A stretch of 64,000 nucleotides of DNA from Algoriphagus aestuariicola (GTDB lineage: Bacteria; Bacteroidota; Bacteroidia; Cytophagales; Cyclobacteriaceae): assembly GCF_017254835.1 (NCBI RefSeq), contig NZ_JAFKCW010000001.1, positions 1,105,063-1,169,062 of the forward strand, read 5' to 3'. Positions 28,187-37,553 of this stretch are shown here, one piece after another. The notes below the pieces were generated by a model. That model ran no database searches and was not told where the DNA came from. It worked only from the letters and a program-made list of their open reading frames with translations. The translations under genes were made by a program, and so were the position numbers. Positions within the stretch are counted from its first letter, which is position 1. Each line of letters starts with the position of its first letter.

Positions 28187-29052
28187 TCCTTATATCCGTT
28201 ATTATTCCAGTGTTTAACAGTGTCACTACGCTTGAGCGGGCAGTGCGCTCGGTAATTGATTCTGCCTCTGTCTTGGAAGTAATAATCGTGGATGATGGGT
28301 CATCGGATGGCTCGATCGAACTGGCTCAGGACTTGTCGCGCAGATTTGAACAAGTAATGCTTGTGCAACATCCCAACGGTAGAAATCGAGGTGGGTGTGC
28401 TTCTAGAAACCTTGGATTGGCCTGTTCCAAAGGTTCTTGGATCCAATTTTTAGACGCTGATGACGAGATTTTGGTTGACAAAATTGCAGGTCAAATCGAG
28501 CTTGTTTCGGAGCATAGTCCGTTTGTGGTCGGCAACAGCATCCACGTTTTTCCGGATGGTCGCAGGCATTTTAGAAAAGCCGACCGAGACGTTTGGAAAG
28601 GGCTCATTCGCGGAAAGCTGGGAGACACATGCGCCAACCTCTGGAACAGGTGTAGCTTGGTCGAAGTCGGTGGTTGGGACGAAAGTCTTTCTAGCAGCCA
28701 AGAGTATGATTTAATGTTTCGTTTGGTCTGCATTAACCCAAATGTCATATTTGATAGTAGATTCATGACTTTGATACATAAGACTCTGAATTCAGTAAGT
28801 ACAAACTTGGAAAATGCGAAATTTCGGAATTTCAATTGGTTGAGCCTGAGGGAGCGCATCAGACTTTACCTTGTGGACCAAGGAATTTTTGATTTGAGGA
28901 AAAAGTATTTTTGGTCTGGTGCGGTTGGAAACTTTTGTCGAGAACAGGGTGCTGTTCTTCCAGAAAAAGTCAATTTTTTCTTCTGTAAAATCTATTACAT
29001 AGAATTGCAACTTCGGAGAAAAGCCTATCAAATTATCTCGTCAAGTCGGTGA
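28183..29052 (+). CDS. Glycosyltransferase family 2 protein
   Basis: 289 residues. GT-A domain starting ISVIIPVFNSVTTLERAV, with VEVDDGSSDGS-like VIIVDDGSSDGS at about residues 36-47 and the metal-binding motif FLDADDE near residue 90. It transfers a sugar from a nucleotide donor to the growing lipid-linked chain. It overlaps both neighbours by 4 bp. Confidence 0.9.
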   Translation: MILISVIIPVFNSVTTLERAVRSVIDSASVLEVIIVDDGSSDGSIELAQDLSRRFEQVMLVQHPNGRNRGGCASRNLGLACSKGSWIQFLDADDEILVDKIAGQIELVSEHSPFVVGNSIHVFPDGRRHFRKADRDVWKGLIRGKLGDTCANLWNRCSLVEVGGWDESLSSSQEYDLMFRLVCINPNVIFDSRFMTLIHKTLNSVSTNLENAKFRNFNWLSLRERIRLYLVDQGIFDLRKKYFWSGAVGNFCREQGAVLPEKVNFFFCKIYYIELQLRRKAYQIISSSR

Positions 29053-29762
29053 AAAAAATATTCCAGCATTCCCTGCTTCATATACATTTATGGTTTTTCA
29101 AGGAAACTATCCGTGCGATTATCGCAGGTACATCAGTTCACAAGATTTTGCCCTTTTACAGTAAGTATATTGAATCGAATCGGGATCGTAGCAAAACACC
29201 TTTAGATCTTGGAATGCCCTGGATTACATACGGAGCAATTAAGAAACTGGAGAACATCCTGCATAAAAATATGAGGGTTTTTGAGTATGGCAGCGGTGGT
29301 TCAACAAGGTTTTTTGCTGAGCGTGCGTCGGAAGTTTATAGCGTGGAGCATTATCACTCCTGGTACTTGAAAGTAAAGGAGGAGTTGGCCGAGTTTTCCA
29401 ACCTGCACCTTTCTTGGAAGCCTGGGGTCCAATTATCAGGTTCTTTTGAAAGAGCAGTATTGGATGAGGCAAAAGATGGCATCGATTATCATGAATATGT
29501 AAATAGTATTTTAGAGTTTCCCGCAAGCCATTTCGATCTTATCCTAATAGATGGGCGGGCGCGTAATGCTTGTATACAAAATGCTATCGGGAAACTAAAG
29601 CCTGGAGGTTTTCTCGTACTTGACAATTCGAATCGGAGGTCTTATACGCCTAGCTTGAATTTGTTGGAGCCATGGTTTTACGAATGTACACTGGGACCTT
29701 CTCATGGTTCCAAGAAATTCACCCAAACAAGCATCTATAAAAAACCAGATCATGGACTTTAA
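29049..29762 (+). CDS. SAM-dependent methyltransferase-like protein
   Basis: 237 residues from a GTG start overlapping the GT2 stop. The motif VFEYGSGGSTRFFAERA (about 77-93) and the acidic VYSVEHY strand match the SAM-binding region of a class I methyltransferase, and FDLILIDGRARN and KPGGFLVLDN follow. Such proteins in capsule loci are usually assumed to methylate sugars. The final 11 bp overlap the next gene. Confidence 0.8.
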   Translation: MKKIFQHSLLHIHLWFFKETIRAIIAGTSVHKILPFYSKYIESNRDRSKTPLDLGMPWITYGAIKKLENILHKNMRVFEYGSGGSTRFFAERASEVYSVEHYHSWYLKVKEELAEFSNLHLSWKPGVQLSGSFERAVLDEAKDGIDYHEYVNSILEFPASHFDLILIDGRARNACIQNAIGKLKPGGFLVLDNSNRRSYTPSLNLLEPWFYECTLGPSHGSKKFTQTSIYKKPDHGL

Positions 29763-30579
29763 GCATATACTGTTCACCAGATTCAATATCTACTACAAAA
29801 CAAAAATGGCCCAGAAGGGCTTTGATCCTGAGTTCTGGCTTCTAGAAAGGTTTGAAATATTTCGCAAATACTGTTTTCCGTCGGTCGTTAAGCAGTCCAA
29901 TTTGAATTTCACTTGGATGATATATGTGGATAGTGAGACTACGCCAGCAGTTTATAACTCCTTAAAGGAATTGATTACCCCGTACCCATTTATTCTTCTT
30001 GTCAAGCGTAAGTTTTCCCACTTTAGCCTCAAATTGGTAATAAATGAGGACATTCATCAGTACTTCGGTCAGGAATTTGGCTATCTGATTTCCAGCAGAG
30101 TGGATACTGATGACATGCTCCACTGGGACTATATCCAAAGTGTGCAGCAGCGGTTCAATTTCCAGGATTATGAGGCCTTAAATTTCAATAAAGGATTGGT
30201 TTATGATATCGAAACTGGGGTATCTTCCACGAAATATCATTTTTACAACGCATTCATTTCGTTGGTTGAAAAACGTAAAACAGACGGGTTTTTGACTGTT
30301 TTTTACAAACTGCACATCAACTACAGCGATGACCCCAAAAAAACGGAGATCAAGAATCAAATCCCGATGTGGTGCGTAACCGTACATGGTCTAAATGTCA
30401 GCACAAGTTTTTACGGAGAGGTTTTCAAGTTTAGCCAACCTGATCTGAAGGCTTTATTTGGCTTTGAATTTCAAAAAAAACCGAAGCAGATTAATGTCCT
30501 GAAATTCACAATCAGGTCTTTTAGGCGAACATTTGAAAAGGTTAAAGTGAGGATTTTTGGTCCAAAATTGATTGAATGA
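29752..30579 (+). CDS. Putative rhamnosyltransferase-like glycosyltransferase
   Basis: 275 residues from the ATG at 29752; a longer frame from 29704 would overlap the upstream gene more. HILFTRFNIYY at the start, WLLERFEIFRKYCFPSVVKQ, and TWMIYVDSETTP fit the putative rhamnosyl transferase family (PF11316-type, from memory). The acidic SSRVDTDDMLHWDY around residue 118 is the likely metal/nucleotide site. Sugar specificity cannot be read from sequence. Confidence 0.78.
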   Translation: MDFKHILFTRFNIYYKTKMAQKGFDPEFWLLERFEIFRKYCFPSVVKQSNLNFTWMIYVDSETTPAVYNSLKELITPYPFILLVKRKFSHFSLKLVINEDIHQYFGQEFGYLISSRVDTDDMLHWDYIQSVQQRFNFQDYEALNFNKGLVYDIETGVSSTKYHFYNAFISLVEKRKTDGFLTVFYKLHINYSDDPKKTEIKNQIPMWCVTVHGLNVSTSFYGEVFKFSQPDLKALFGFEFQKKPKQINVLKFTIRSFRRTFEKVKVRIFGPKLIE

Positions 30580-31046
30580 GTTTAGGTTAACCTTAGGTGT
30601 TAATTAATCATTAGCCATGCCTAAATTACATGTAATAACAAACTGTGCTAGAGATTTTGTATAAGCATGCTGTACAATAAAACTTATGTAATTACAATTA
30701 AATTTAATAATTTAATCAATTTTGTACTCTATCATTTTTTCTTGGCATCTTAAATTTAAACTCCAGCCTTGCTAAAGTGCAGATAAGGAAAGAGATTTTC
30801 AAACTTGTCATTTTAGTCAACTTTGATAGAGCCTTTCTCTCAAACTTTCGGACATTTGATGTATTTAGGTTCCGTAGTCAAACACCTAGGCTACAAAAGA
30901 TTATTGGTATGGCTTAGAAAAGATATAAATGTTATAGAGATAGACAGCAGGATTGCCTTTCATATTGGTAAATCAAGAAATTGTCGCATCCATCCAACGG
31001 ATGTTTCGAAGTGTGTCTGCTGGTAAAAATCTACGTTTCTAAGATC
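30580..31046. other. AT-rich gap with possible decayed gene
   Basis: 467 bp without a recognisable gene. A 67-codon frame at 30823-31026 (TTG start, containing GYKRLLVWLRKDINVIEIDS) has amino-acid-like composition but no family match and may be a remnant of a lost gene. The left half (30590-30770) is very AT-rich and may hold a promoter for the downstream genes. Confidence 0.5.
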
Positions 31047-31847
31047 ATGGCGTATACATTCAAAGAAAGACTAAATTCCACATTTAATATCATTGATTCG
31101 ATGATTCTTTATTCATTAAAAAAAATAAGAAATAAGATTTTTGGAATTAACGAACTAAATAGGGTTATTCGAGAAAGTAATGATAGTTTAGCCAGAGTTT
31201 TCGAGTTTCGACAGAGGGAAACCAAAGCAATATTGCTTTTGAAGGAATACTTCCCCGAAAAGTTTGTTCCTGACACATCTTTTTCGATGTCTTATCAGGC
31301 TATCCAGCATATTTTAAATGATATTTTGGTAAGTAAGCCAAAAAGAATTTTGGAATTTGGGACTGGTATTTCTACAGTCATCATAAGTAATTTTTTAAGA
31401 AAGAACTCTTTAGACACATCCTTTATTAGTGTAGATAATGATTTGAATTGGGTTAACCTCATAGAGAACCATATTTCTGATTCGAAAAAAGGGATAATTT
31501 TTCCTTTTGAATTAAAGATAAACAGTGAGTTTTCTCTGGGAAATTCCGGGACCTGGTATGATATTCCGGATGATCACTTGATTACCCAAGAAGGTTTCGA
31601 TTTGATAATCGTTGATGGGCCATTCGGTGGTATTTGCAAGCATTCTAGATATGGCGCACTTAAGTTTTTGAAAAAGTTTGACCTAATTAACCAAAAAACA
31701 ATTGTCTTCGTCGATGATACGAATCGGCCGGATGAGCTATTCTTGATTGATTCGCTTTTTAGTGAACTTGGATTTACGGAAAGAAAGGATTTTATGCGTT
31801 ACTCAAGGTTGTCTTTTGGAGACCATTGTTTTACAAATCCTTCTTAA
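31047..31847 (+). CDS. Class I methyltransferase-like protein
   Basis: 266 residues from the ATG at 31047. RILEFGTGISTVIISNFL marks the SAM-binding motif, followed by FISVDNDLNWVN, FDLIIVDGPFGG and KTIVFVDDTNRPDE. Related in layout to the protein at 29049. It starts a closely packed run of genes, 6 bp before the next ATG. AT-rich like its neighbours. Confidence 0.75.
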   Translation: MAYTFKERLNSTFNIIDSMILYSLKKIRNKIFGINELNRVIRESNDSLARVFEFRQRETKAILLLKEYFPEKFVPDTSFSMSYQAIQHILNDILVSKPKRILEFGTGISTVIISNFLRKNSLDTSFISVDNDLNWVNLIENHISDSKKGIIFPFELKINSEFSLGNSGTWYDIPDDHLITQEGFDLIIVDGPFGGICKHSRYGALKFLKKFDLINQKTIVFVDDTNRPDELFLIDSLFSELGFTERKDFMRYSRLSFGDHCFTNPS

Positions 31848-31853
31848 TTATTA

Positions 31854-32798
31854 ATGCACAAGGTCTCAATTCTTATTCCCAACTTTAATAAATCAAAATA
31901 TTTAATTGAGACCTTGACTTCCATCCGATGTCAATCCTACATTGATTGGGAATGTATCATAGTTGATGATTGGAGTACAGATGATTCGTGGAACATTATT
32001 TCACTCTTTTCAAGGTTGGATTCTAGATTTAAGACTTTCAAAAGACCCGATAGCGTCCCAAAGGGTGGCAACTCTTGTAGAAATTTTGCACTGCAAATGT
32101 CCTCTGGGGACCTAGTCAACTGGTTTGATTCAGATGATTTGATGGATATAGATATGATTAAATACAAGGTTGAGGCTTTTTCCATAAATCAAAATGCTGA
32201 TATCGTATTTGGGGATTGCCGTCTATTAAATACCAATAATAATGAATCATATATCGACTCATCCCACTACCTGGAACTTGATCTAAAAAAGTATATTTCC
32301 CTTATAGGGAAAATCTGGATTCCTACCCCTGTTCCGATGTTCAGAAGGGATTTCCTTAACGCCAATGATCTGGATTTTGACGAGACATTAAAAAAGGGAC
32401 AGGAATCTGAGTTCTTTAACAGAGTTTTACTTTGTTCGCCAAAGGTTATATTCGAGAAAACATCTCTATTTTTCTGGAGGCTTGATGACAATGCTTCCTT
32501 AACAAATAGGTTCAAAGGTCTGAGCAAATCAACGAAGTATAAGGAAATGCTTCCATACTATTTTAAGATTTACTCAAACTTCAGAGGCCATGCTCTTTTG
32601 GTGGAGAGTGTCAAAACATATTTTCGGAACGAATTTTACAGGGCCCTAGTTTATATCGATATCCGTTCTTCAAGTTTTTGGTTGGTATTGGCTTTTGTCT
32701 TTCGGAATGGACTTTCCCCTGGTATTCTTTCACTTTTTAAGATAGTTCCTCTCAAAGTCCACTATTTGATTAAAAATAACCAATCAAAAAAGCACTGA
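31854..32798 (+). CDS. Glycosyltransferase family 2 protein
   Basis: 314 residues. GT-A core VSILIPNFNKSKYLIETL, IIVDDWSTDDSW and the metal motif WFDSDDLMD near residue 92. A DxD-like pair and the EFFNRVL helix later fit family 2. The last base pairs overlap the start of the next gene in a CTGA arrangement (see the 32795 entry). Confidence 0.9.
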   Translation: MHKVSILIPNFNKSKYLIETLTSIRCQSYIDWECIIVDDWSTDDSWNIISLFSRLDSRFKTFKRPDSVPKGGNSCRNFALQMSSGDLVNWFDSDDLMDIDMIKYKVEAFSINQNADIVFGDCRLLNTNNNESYIDSSHYLELDLKKYISLIGKIWIPTPVPMFRRDFLNANDLDFDETLKKGQESEFFNRVLLCSPKVIFEKTSLFFWRLDDNASLTNRFKGLSKSTKYKEMLPYYFKIYSNFRGHALLVESVKTYFRNEFYRALVYIDIRSSSFWLVLAFVFRNGLSPGILSLFKIVPLKVHYLIKNNQSKKH

Positions 32799-33982
32799 AG
32801 ATTCTAATTATACCGTCTTGGTACCCCACTCCAACCAGACCTTTGCATGGATCCTATTTCCAAGAGCAGGCACAATTTCTCAATGGGAAACCGGGATTAG
32901 AAATACAATTGCTTTATGGAGAGAAGAAATCCCAGCCCCTACTTGTTTGGATTTGGATTTATATCGAGTCATGGTTCAGGTCTACCTGGCCGTTATCTTC
33001 AGAGATAGTCGAGCAAAACCCTCCGGCTTTCGGATTTAGGTTTCCGGCCAATAGGCGTGTTCCAGATTTCTTGCAGATCGGTTTGGAACGGAGGTTATTT
33101 TGGAAAGCCTACCAAAGCCTGATTCGGATAGGATGGAAAACGGACCTGATCCATGCCCAAAGTGGGATGGATGCTGGGATATATGCATGTTATATCAGCG
33201 GACTCGCCAAGATACCTTTTGTTATCTTGGAGCACCAGGTTTTTGTGTTCCACTATTACTCCAAACTGCGCTCTACCCTTATCATGGATGCTTTTAAGGC
33301 AGCGAAAAAAACTGCCGCCGTCAGCTACGATGAGCGGAGACAGGTGATGATGAATCAGCCAGCATGCAATCCCGAAGTGATTTGGAATCTAGTGGATGAG
33401 GGTAACTACAGAATTGACCTCGAAAGAAGGAACAATACATTCACCGTTGCTACCATTCTCAATTCCCTGCCCATCAAAGGCGCTGTAGAATTCTTAGAAT
33501 CAATGGCACTGGTGGTTCAACATAGTCCAAGTGTCAGGTTTATTATGATCGGAAAGGGTGCGGATGCAAAATCAACAAATGCGTCCGAAAACCTATTTGT
33601 GAAAAAAAGCCGAGAGTTAGGTATCTATGAAAATGGGGACTTTTTTCCTTTGATTACTCGAGAAAAGGTTTCAGATGTGCTTAATCAAGCCCATATATTT
33701 GTTTCACCTAGCATCCAAGAACCTCATGGTATCGCCCTGAGGGAGGCGATGATGTGTGGGCTTCCAGTAGTCAGCACAGCCAACGGAGGTGTAGAGGATA
33801 CCATCAACTCCCAAACGGGTTTAGTCGTGCCGGTGCGGGATGCGGAGGCCATGGCTGAAGCAATTCTTCATTTGAAGGATAACTATCATAATTATGACCC
33901 AGGTGTCATTAGGGATATGGCGGTTGAACAATGTGGGCGGAAGGCTTTTCTCGATTCCATGTTCAAATTTTATCGAGTCTAA
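32795..33982 (+). CDS. Glycosyltransferase family 4 protein with probable CTG start
   Basis: 395 residues if begun at CTG 32795. Translation from there gives KILIIPSWYPTPTRPLHGSY, the conserved N-terminal strand of GT4 enzymes. A later TTG at 32843 would remove that strand, and an in-frame stop lies 21 bp upstream of the CTG with no ATG, GTG or TTG in between. The CTG overlaps the upstream TGA as CTGA, in the place where neighbours have ATGA or TTGA. The donor domain has EPHGIALREAMMCGLPVVST. The start assignment is inference from homology. Confidence 0.85.
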   Translation: MKILIIPSWYPTPTRPLHGSYFQEQAQFLNGKPGLEIQLLYGEKKSQPLLVWIWIYIESWFRSTWPLSSEIVEQNPPAFGFRFPANRRVPDFLQIGLERRLFWKAYQSLIRIGWKTDLIHAQSGMDAGIYACYISGLAKIPFVILEHQVFVFHYYSKLRSTLIMDAFKAAKKTAAVSYDERRQVMMNQPACNPEVIWNLVDEGNYRIDLERRNNTFTVATILNSLPIKGAVEFLESMALVVQHSPSVRFIMIGKGADAKSTNASENLFVKKSRELGIYENGDFFPLITREKVSDVLNQAHIFVSPSIQEPHGIALREAMMCGLPVVSTANGGVEDTINSQTGLVVPVRDAEAMAEAILHLKDNYHNYDPGVIRDMAVEQCGRKAFLDSMFKFYRV

Positions 33983-34920
33983 TGGAGAATCAAACGATGG
34001 TCAAGCCTAAGTTAAGTGTTTGCATGATTGCTTATAATGTAGGAAGATTCATTGGCGATGCAATTGACGGGGTATTGAATCAAAAGGCTGATTTTAATAT
34101 TGAATTGGTGATTTCCAACGATTGTTCGTCAGACAATACGGAGGAAGTTGTCTTGAAGTTTGCTCAAGACCATCCGCAAGGAAATTGGATCAAATACAAA
34201 CGACAGGAAAAAAACCTAGGCTCAACGCTGAACTATTTGTGGGCTTTGGACAACTGTACGGGCGACTTTATTGCAATTTGTGACGGGGATGATTATTGGA
34301 CGGATGCCTTTAAGGTTCAAAAACAAGTTGATTTTTTGGAATCCCATCCACAGTACATTGGTTCATTCCATAACCGCCACAAATGCGACATTAATGGCAA
34401 GATAATTTCTAGTTCTATCCAAAAACACGAAAAACGAAATTGGAGGTTAGATGATTTTATTTCTGAAAAACCTGAAATCCCATCAGCCTCAGTAATTTTT
34501 CGCAAACCTTTGATTTTTAAACTTCCTATGGAGTTTCAAAAAGTGGTAATCAATGGAGATACTTTCCTTTGGGTCTATACCTTAAAGTTTGGAGATTTTT
34601 ATTTTGATGCAAACATTGGCCCGTCTGTATATCGAATCCACCCGCAGGGACTTTGGTCTTCTAAAAGCAGTTATAGGAAATCACAACTCTCGTTGAATAC
34701 TTACCAACTGTTGGATGCTGCATTTCCAGGTAGAAACAGTGTCAAGTCACAGATTTTCAATATTCGTTTCCACCTGTTTTACTATGCGATGAAGGAAAAG
34801 GAATTGGCAGCTGGACTTAGCTATTATTTCTCGAATATTTTTGGCTTACTAGCCTATCCAAGGGGGTTTAAGGTTTTTTTGTCGTTCCATAAGTCAATCG
34901 TGTTCAAAGGCAGGAGATAA
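33982..34920 (+). CDS. Glycosyltransferase family 2 protein
   Basis: 312 residues from the ATG at 33982, which overlaps the upstream stop by one base (TAATG). SVCMIAYNVGRFI, ISNDCSSDNTEE and the metal motif CDGDDYWTD are the GT-A hallmarks. The next gene begins immediately after its stop. Confidence 0.9.
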   Translation: MENQTMVKPKLSVCMIAYNVGRFIGDAIDGVLNQKADFNIELVISNDCSSDNTEEVVLKFAQDHPQGNWIKYKRQEKNLGSTLNYLWALDNCTGDFIAICDGDDYWTDAFKVQKQVDFLESHPQYIGSFHNRHKCDINGKIISSSIQKHEKRNWRLDDFISEKPEIPSASVIFRKPLIFKLPMEFQKVVINGDTFLWVYTLKFGDFYFDANIGPSVYRIHPQGLWSSKSSYRKSQLSLNTYQLLDAAFPGRNSVKSQIFNIRFHLFYYAMKEKELAAGLSYYFSNIFGLLAYPRGFKVFLSFHKSIVFKGRR

Positions 34921-35796
34921 ATGTTTATTTCGATTATTATTCCTCACTACAAAAATTTTGGCGGATTACTGCTCGTTCTTCGATCAATGGAATCCCAAAC
35001 ACTACCGTCGGATAATTGGGAGGTAATTGTAGTCAATAACGATCCCGATTTACCCTTGCTTTTGCCTGAAGGCCTGTCCCTCAGATATAGCTTGACGGTT
35101 TTTGAAGAACCCAACCCCGGTTCCTACGCAGCTAGAAATAAGGGAATTGCAGCAGCCAAAGGAAATATTGTTGCTTTTACCGATTCGGATTGTCTACCGG
35201 ATATAGAATGGCTGAAGCACGCTTGGGAAGTTTTTTCCCTGGATTTCAAGAAGGAGATCGGGATTTTGACGGGCCCGGTTTCCATTTTTTTTAAGGATCC
35301 AACCAAGCTGAGCGATGCAGAGGTTTACGAGAAATATACTGGATTTACTACCAAGGTTTATGCTTCCGAGGGGCACGCAATTACCGCCAATTGGTTTTCC
35401 TATAAATCCGTTATGGATGAGTTTGGACGGTTCAACAGTACTCTTAAATCCAACGGAGATTCAGAACTCTCGGGAAAGATCAATACGAAGTATCCTATTG
35501 TTTACCGGGAAAATATATTGGTAAAGCATCCAGCGAGGTATCGTACAGAAGACTTGGTCAATAAATACCGTCGTTTGCTTGGGGGTACTTTTACTAGGAA
35601 ATATCAAAGAACCCCCAAAAAGTTTAAATGGCATATTTTGGATTTTATCGTCAGGAGATATCGTTTTGCCGTCAAGAGATTTTTGTCCGTTTCTCCAAAG
35701 GAATCTTTGGCTATTTGGAGGGTTTGCCATTCCATTAATAAAGGGGCTGTTAAGGAGTATTTTGATTTGAGGAGCGGGGTTGAAACAAAAAGATAA
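34921..35796 (+). CDS. Glycosyltransferase family 2 protein
   Basis: 291 residues. Starts FISIIIPHYKNFGGLLLVL, then VVNNDPDLPL, GSYAARNKGIAAAKG and the metal motif FTDSDCLPD near residue 85, all typical of family 2. The basic C-terminal 70 residues (RRLLGGTFTRKYQR) could bind membrane lipids. Follows its neighbour without spacer. Confidence 0.9.
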   Translation: MFISIIIPHYKNFGGLLLVLRSMESQTLPSDNWEVIVVNNDPDLPLLLPEGLSLRYSLTVFEEPNPGSYAARNKGIAAAKGNIVAFTDSDCLPDIEWLKHAWEVFSLDFKKEIGILTGPVSIFFKDPTKLSDAEVYEKYTGFTTKVYASEGHAITANWFSYKSVMDEFGRFNSTLKSNGDSELSGKINTKYPIVYRENILVKHPARYRTEDLVNKYRRLLGGTFTRKYQRTPKKFKWHILDFIVRRYRFAVKRFLSVSPKESLAIWRVCHSINKGAVKEYFDLRSGVETKR

Positions 35797-35805
35797 AAGC
35801 AAACT

Positions 35806-36462
35806 ATGTTAAACCGAATTAAACAGAAGTTTTTTCAATACTATACGAAGAGGCACCGGTTGATCCAAAAGCCTCGATTTGAATCCATGCCCATTCCAGA
35901 AATTGGATATCAGCATGTTCAGCATGCAAGCCTGTTGGCAACAAGAGAACAAATGCTGTCTTTACTCCCCAAAAATGGCGTTGTAGCCGAATTGGGGGTA
36001 GACTATGGTGACTTTAGCCAAAAGATTTTGAATATCAATAAGCCTTCCAAGCTGCATTTGGTGGATTTATGGCATAGCGATCGCTACCCGGAGAAACTTT
36101 TTCACGAGGTCAGTCAACGATTCCAGCCAGAGATCAAATCTGGAAAAGTCGAAATTAATCGAGGTCTATCAACAGAAGTGGTGAAGCAGTTTCCCGACAA
36201 TTATTTTGACTGGATTTATATAGATACAGTGCATGATTTCAAGATCACGCGACGAGAACTTGATCTGTATTTACCTAAGGTGAAGCCGAGAGGTATTATT
36301 TCAGGGCATGACTTTATCGTGGGCGAGATCGAGGTGCCTTGGAAGTATGGAGTGATCGAGGCAGTGTATGAATTCTGTACTTTACATGATTGGGAAATCA
36401 TCTATTTGACTATGGAAATGAGAATTTCTCCAAGTTTTGCTTTAAGAAAAATCGATTCTTGA
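35806..36462 (+). CDS. Class I SAM-dependent methyltransferase (paralogue of 23561)
   Basis: 218 residues. VVAELGVDYGDFS, LHLVDLWHSDRY, DWIYIDTVHDF and SGHDF repeat the order seen at 23561, and the C-termini match as well (SPSFALRKI). The two probably methylate different positions of the same polymer. The stop overlaps the TTG start of the next gene by 4 bp. Confidence 0.85.
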   Translation: MLNRIKQKFFQYYTKRHRLIQKPRFESMPIPEIGYQHVQHASLLATREQMLSLLPKNGVVAELGVDYGDFSQKILNINKPSKLHLVDLWHSDRYPEKLFHEVSQRFQPEIKSGKVEINRGLSTEVVKQFPDNYFDWIYIDTVHDFKITRRELDLYLPKVKPRGIISGHDFIVGEIEVPWKYGVIEAVYEFCTLHDWEIIYLTMEMRISPSFALRKIDS

Positions 36463-37553
36463 AAATTGCGCGTGTCGTTTTTGAATTGGATTTTGGTGGG
36501 GTAGAGAAGGTAACTGAACTGATTTTGAAGGGTTTCCGATCTATTCCTACTATGAGTATTCAGACGATATCATTGGGAAAAGGGGGAAGAATATCTGAAA
36601 AATTGACAGGTGAAGGATATTTGGTTTTTGTGCTCAACCAAAAAGCCAAAATCCCGGATTTTTTTTTGATCTATCAGTTGGCTAAGCTTTTTCGCAAAGA
36701 GGGTTTCGATGTGGTACATACGGTCGGGGCAGAGGCTAATTTTCATGGACTTTTGGCCGCAGCGATTGCCGGAGTACCTCTGCGCATAGGAGAGGAGATA
36801 GGGTTCCCTAAACATCATTTTTTATACCGATGGATATTTAGTTTCACTTATCGCTTAGCACATCGGGTTATTTGCGTTTCTGAAGCAGTTAGGAGGCAAC
36901 TTTTTCAAATAGGAGAACTACCCCTGCAAAGATCCCAAGTAGTCTATAATCCTATCGAACTGCCTGAAGTAAAACAAAAACTAGTTCAGGAGGGGGAGGC
37001 TATTGAATTTATTACTATTTCGAGATTAACGGAGATCAAAAATATTTCATCGGTGATTCAGGCTTTGGCAGCTATTGTTCATGAAACTGATTTCCGCCCG
37101 CACCTTAGGATTGTAGGAGATGGGGAGGAACGTAAAAGTTTGAAAAAATTGGTCCAAGAGCTTCAGGTTGACAGATATGTCACGTTTCATGGGTACCAGG
37201 CAGAAGTTTTTGATCTCCTCACAGAGGCGGATGTATTTGTTTTGCCCTCTTTCACGGAGGGGTCTTCTTTAGCCTTGGCAGAAGCCATGCATGCAGGTTT
37301 ACCTTCCGTAGTGACAAGAGTTGGAGGGGCATCAGAGATCTTGGGGGATTCAGGTTCGGGGGTATTAATTGATCCAACTAGTTTAGATGAATTAAAAAAA
37401 GCAATGCTTTTCTTTAAGGATCTTGATCTTTCAGTTCGTCAGGAAATGGGAATGAAGGCCAAAAAGCAAGCGGCTAGATTTTCAGTTGATCATTACTGTC
37501 AAGAATTGTTTAAGCTGTATTCTGATGAACTTTCCTTAGAAAATAGGTCATGA
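36459..37553 (+). CDS. Glycosyltransferase family 4 protein
   Basis: 364 residues from the TTG at 36459, where the conserved KIARVVFELDFGGVEKV begins. A longer frame from 36390 lies inside the upstream gene. AGAEANFHG-like VGAEANFHGLLAAA, FITISRLTEIKN and EGSSLALAEAMHAGLPSVVT mark acceptor and donor domains of a GT-B enzyme. Closely related to the GT4 at 39548. The end overlaps the next ATG by 4 bp. Confidence 0.88.
   Translation: MKIARVVFELDFGGVEKVTELILKGFRSIPTMSIQTISLGKGGRISEKLTGEGYLVFVLNQKAKIPDFFLIYQLAKLFRKEGFDVVHTVGAEANFHGLLAAAIAGVPLRIGEEIGFPKHHFLYRWIFSFTYRLAHRVICVSEAVRRQLFQIGELPLQRSQVVYNPIELPEVKQKLVQEGEAIEFITISRLTEIKNISSVIQALAAIVHETDFRPHLRIVGDGEERKSLKKLVQELQVDRYVTFHGYQAEVFDLLTEADVFVLPSFTEGSSLALAEAMHAGLPSVVTRVGGASEILGDSGSGVLIDPTSLDELKKAMLFFKDLDLSVRQEMGMKAKKQAARFSVDHYCQELFKLYSDELSLENRS

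Noticed and set aside
28491-28859. Antisense frames inside glycosyltransferase genes
   Set aside because: Shadows of well-supported genes.
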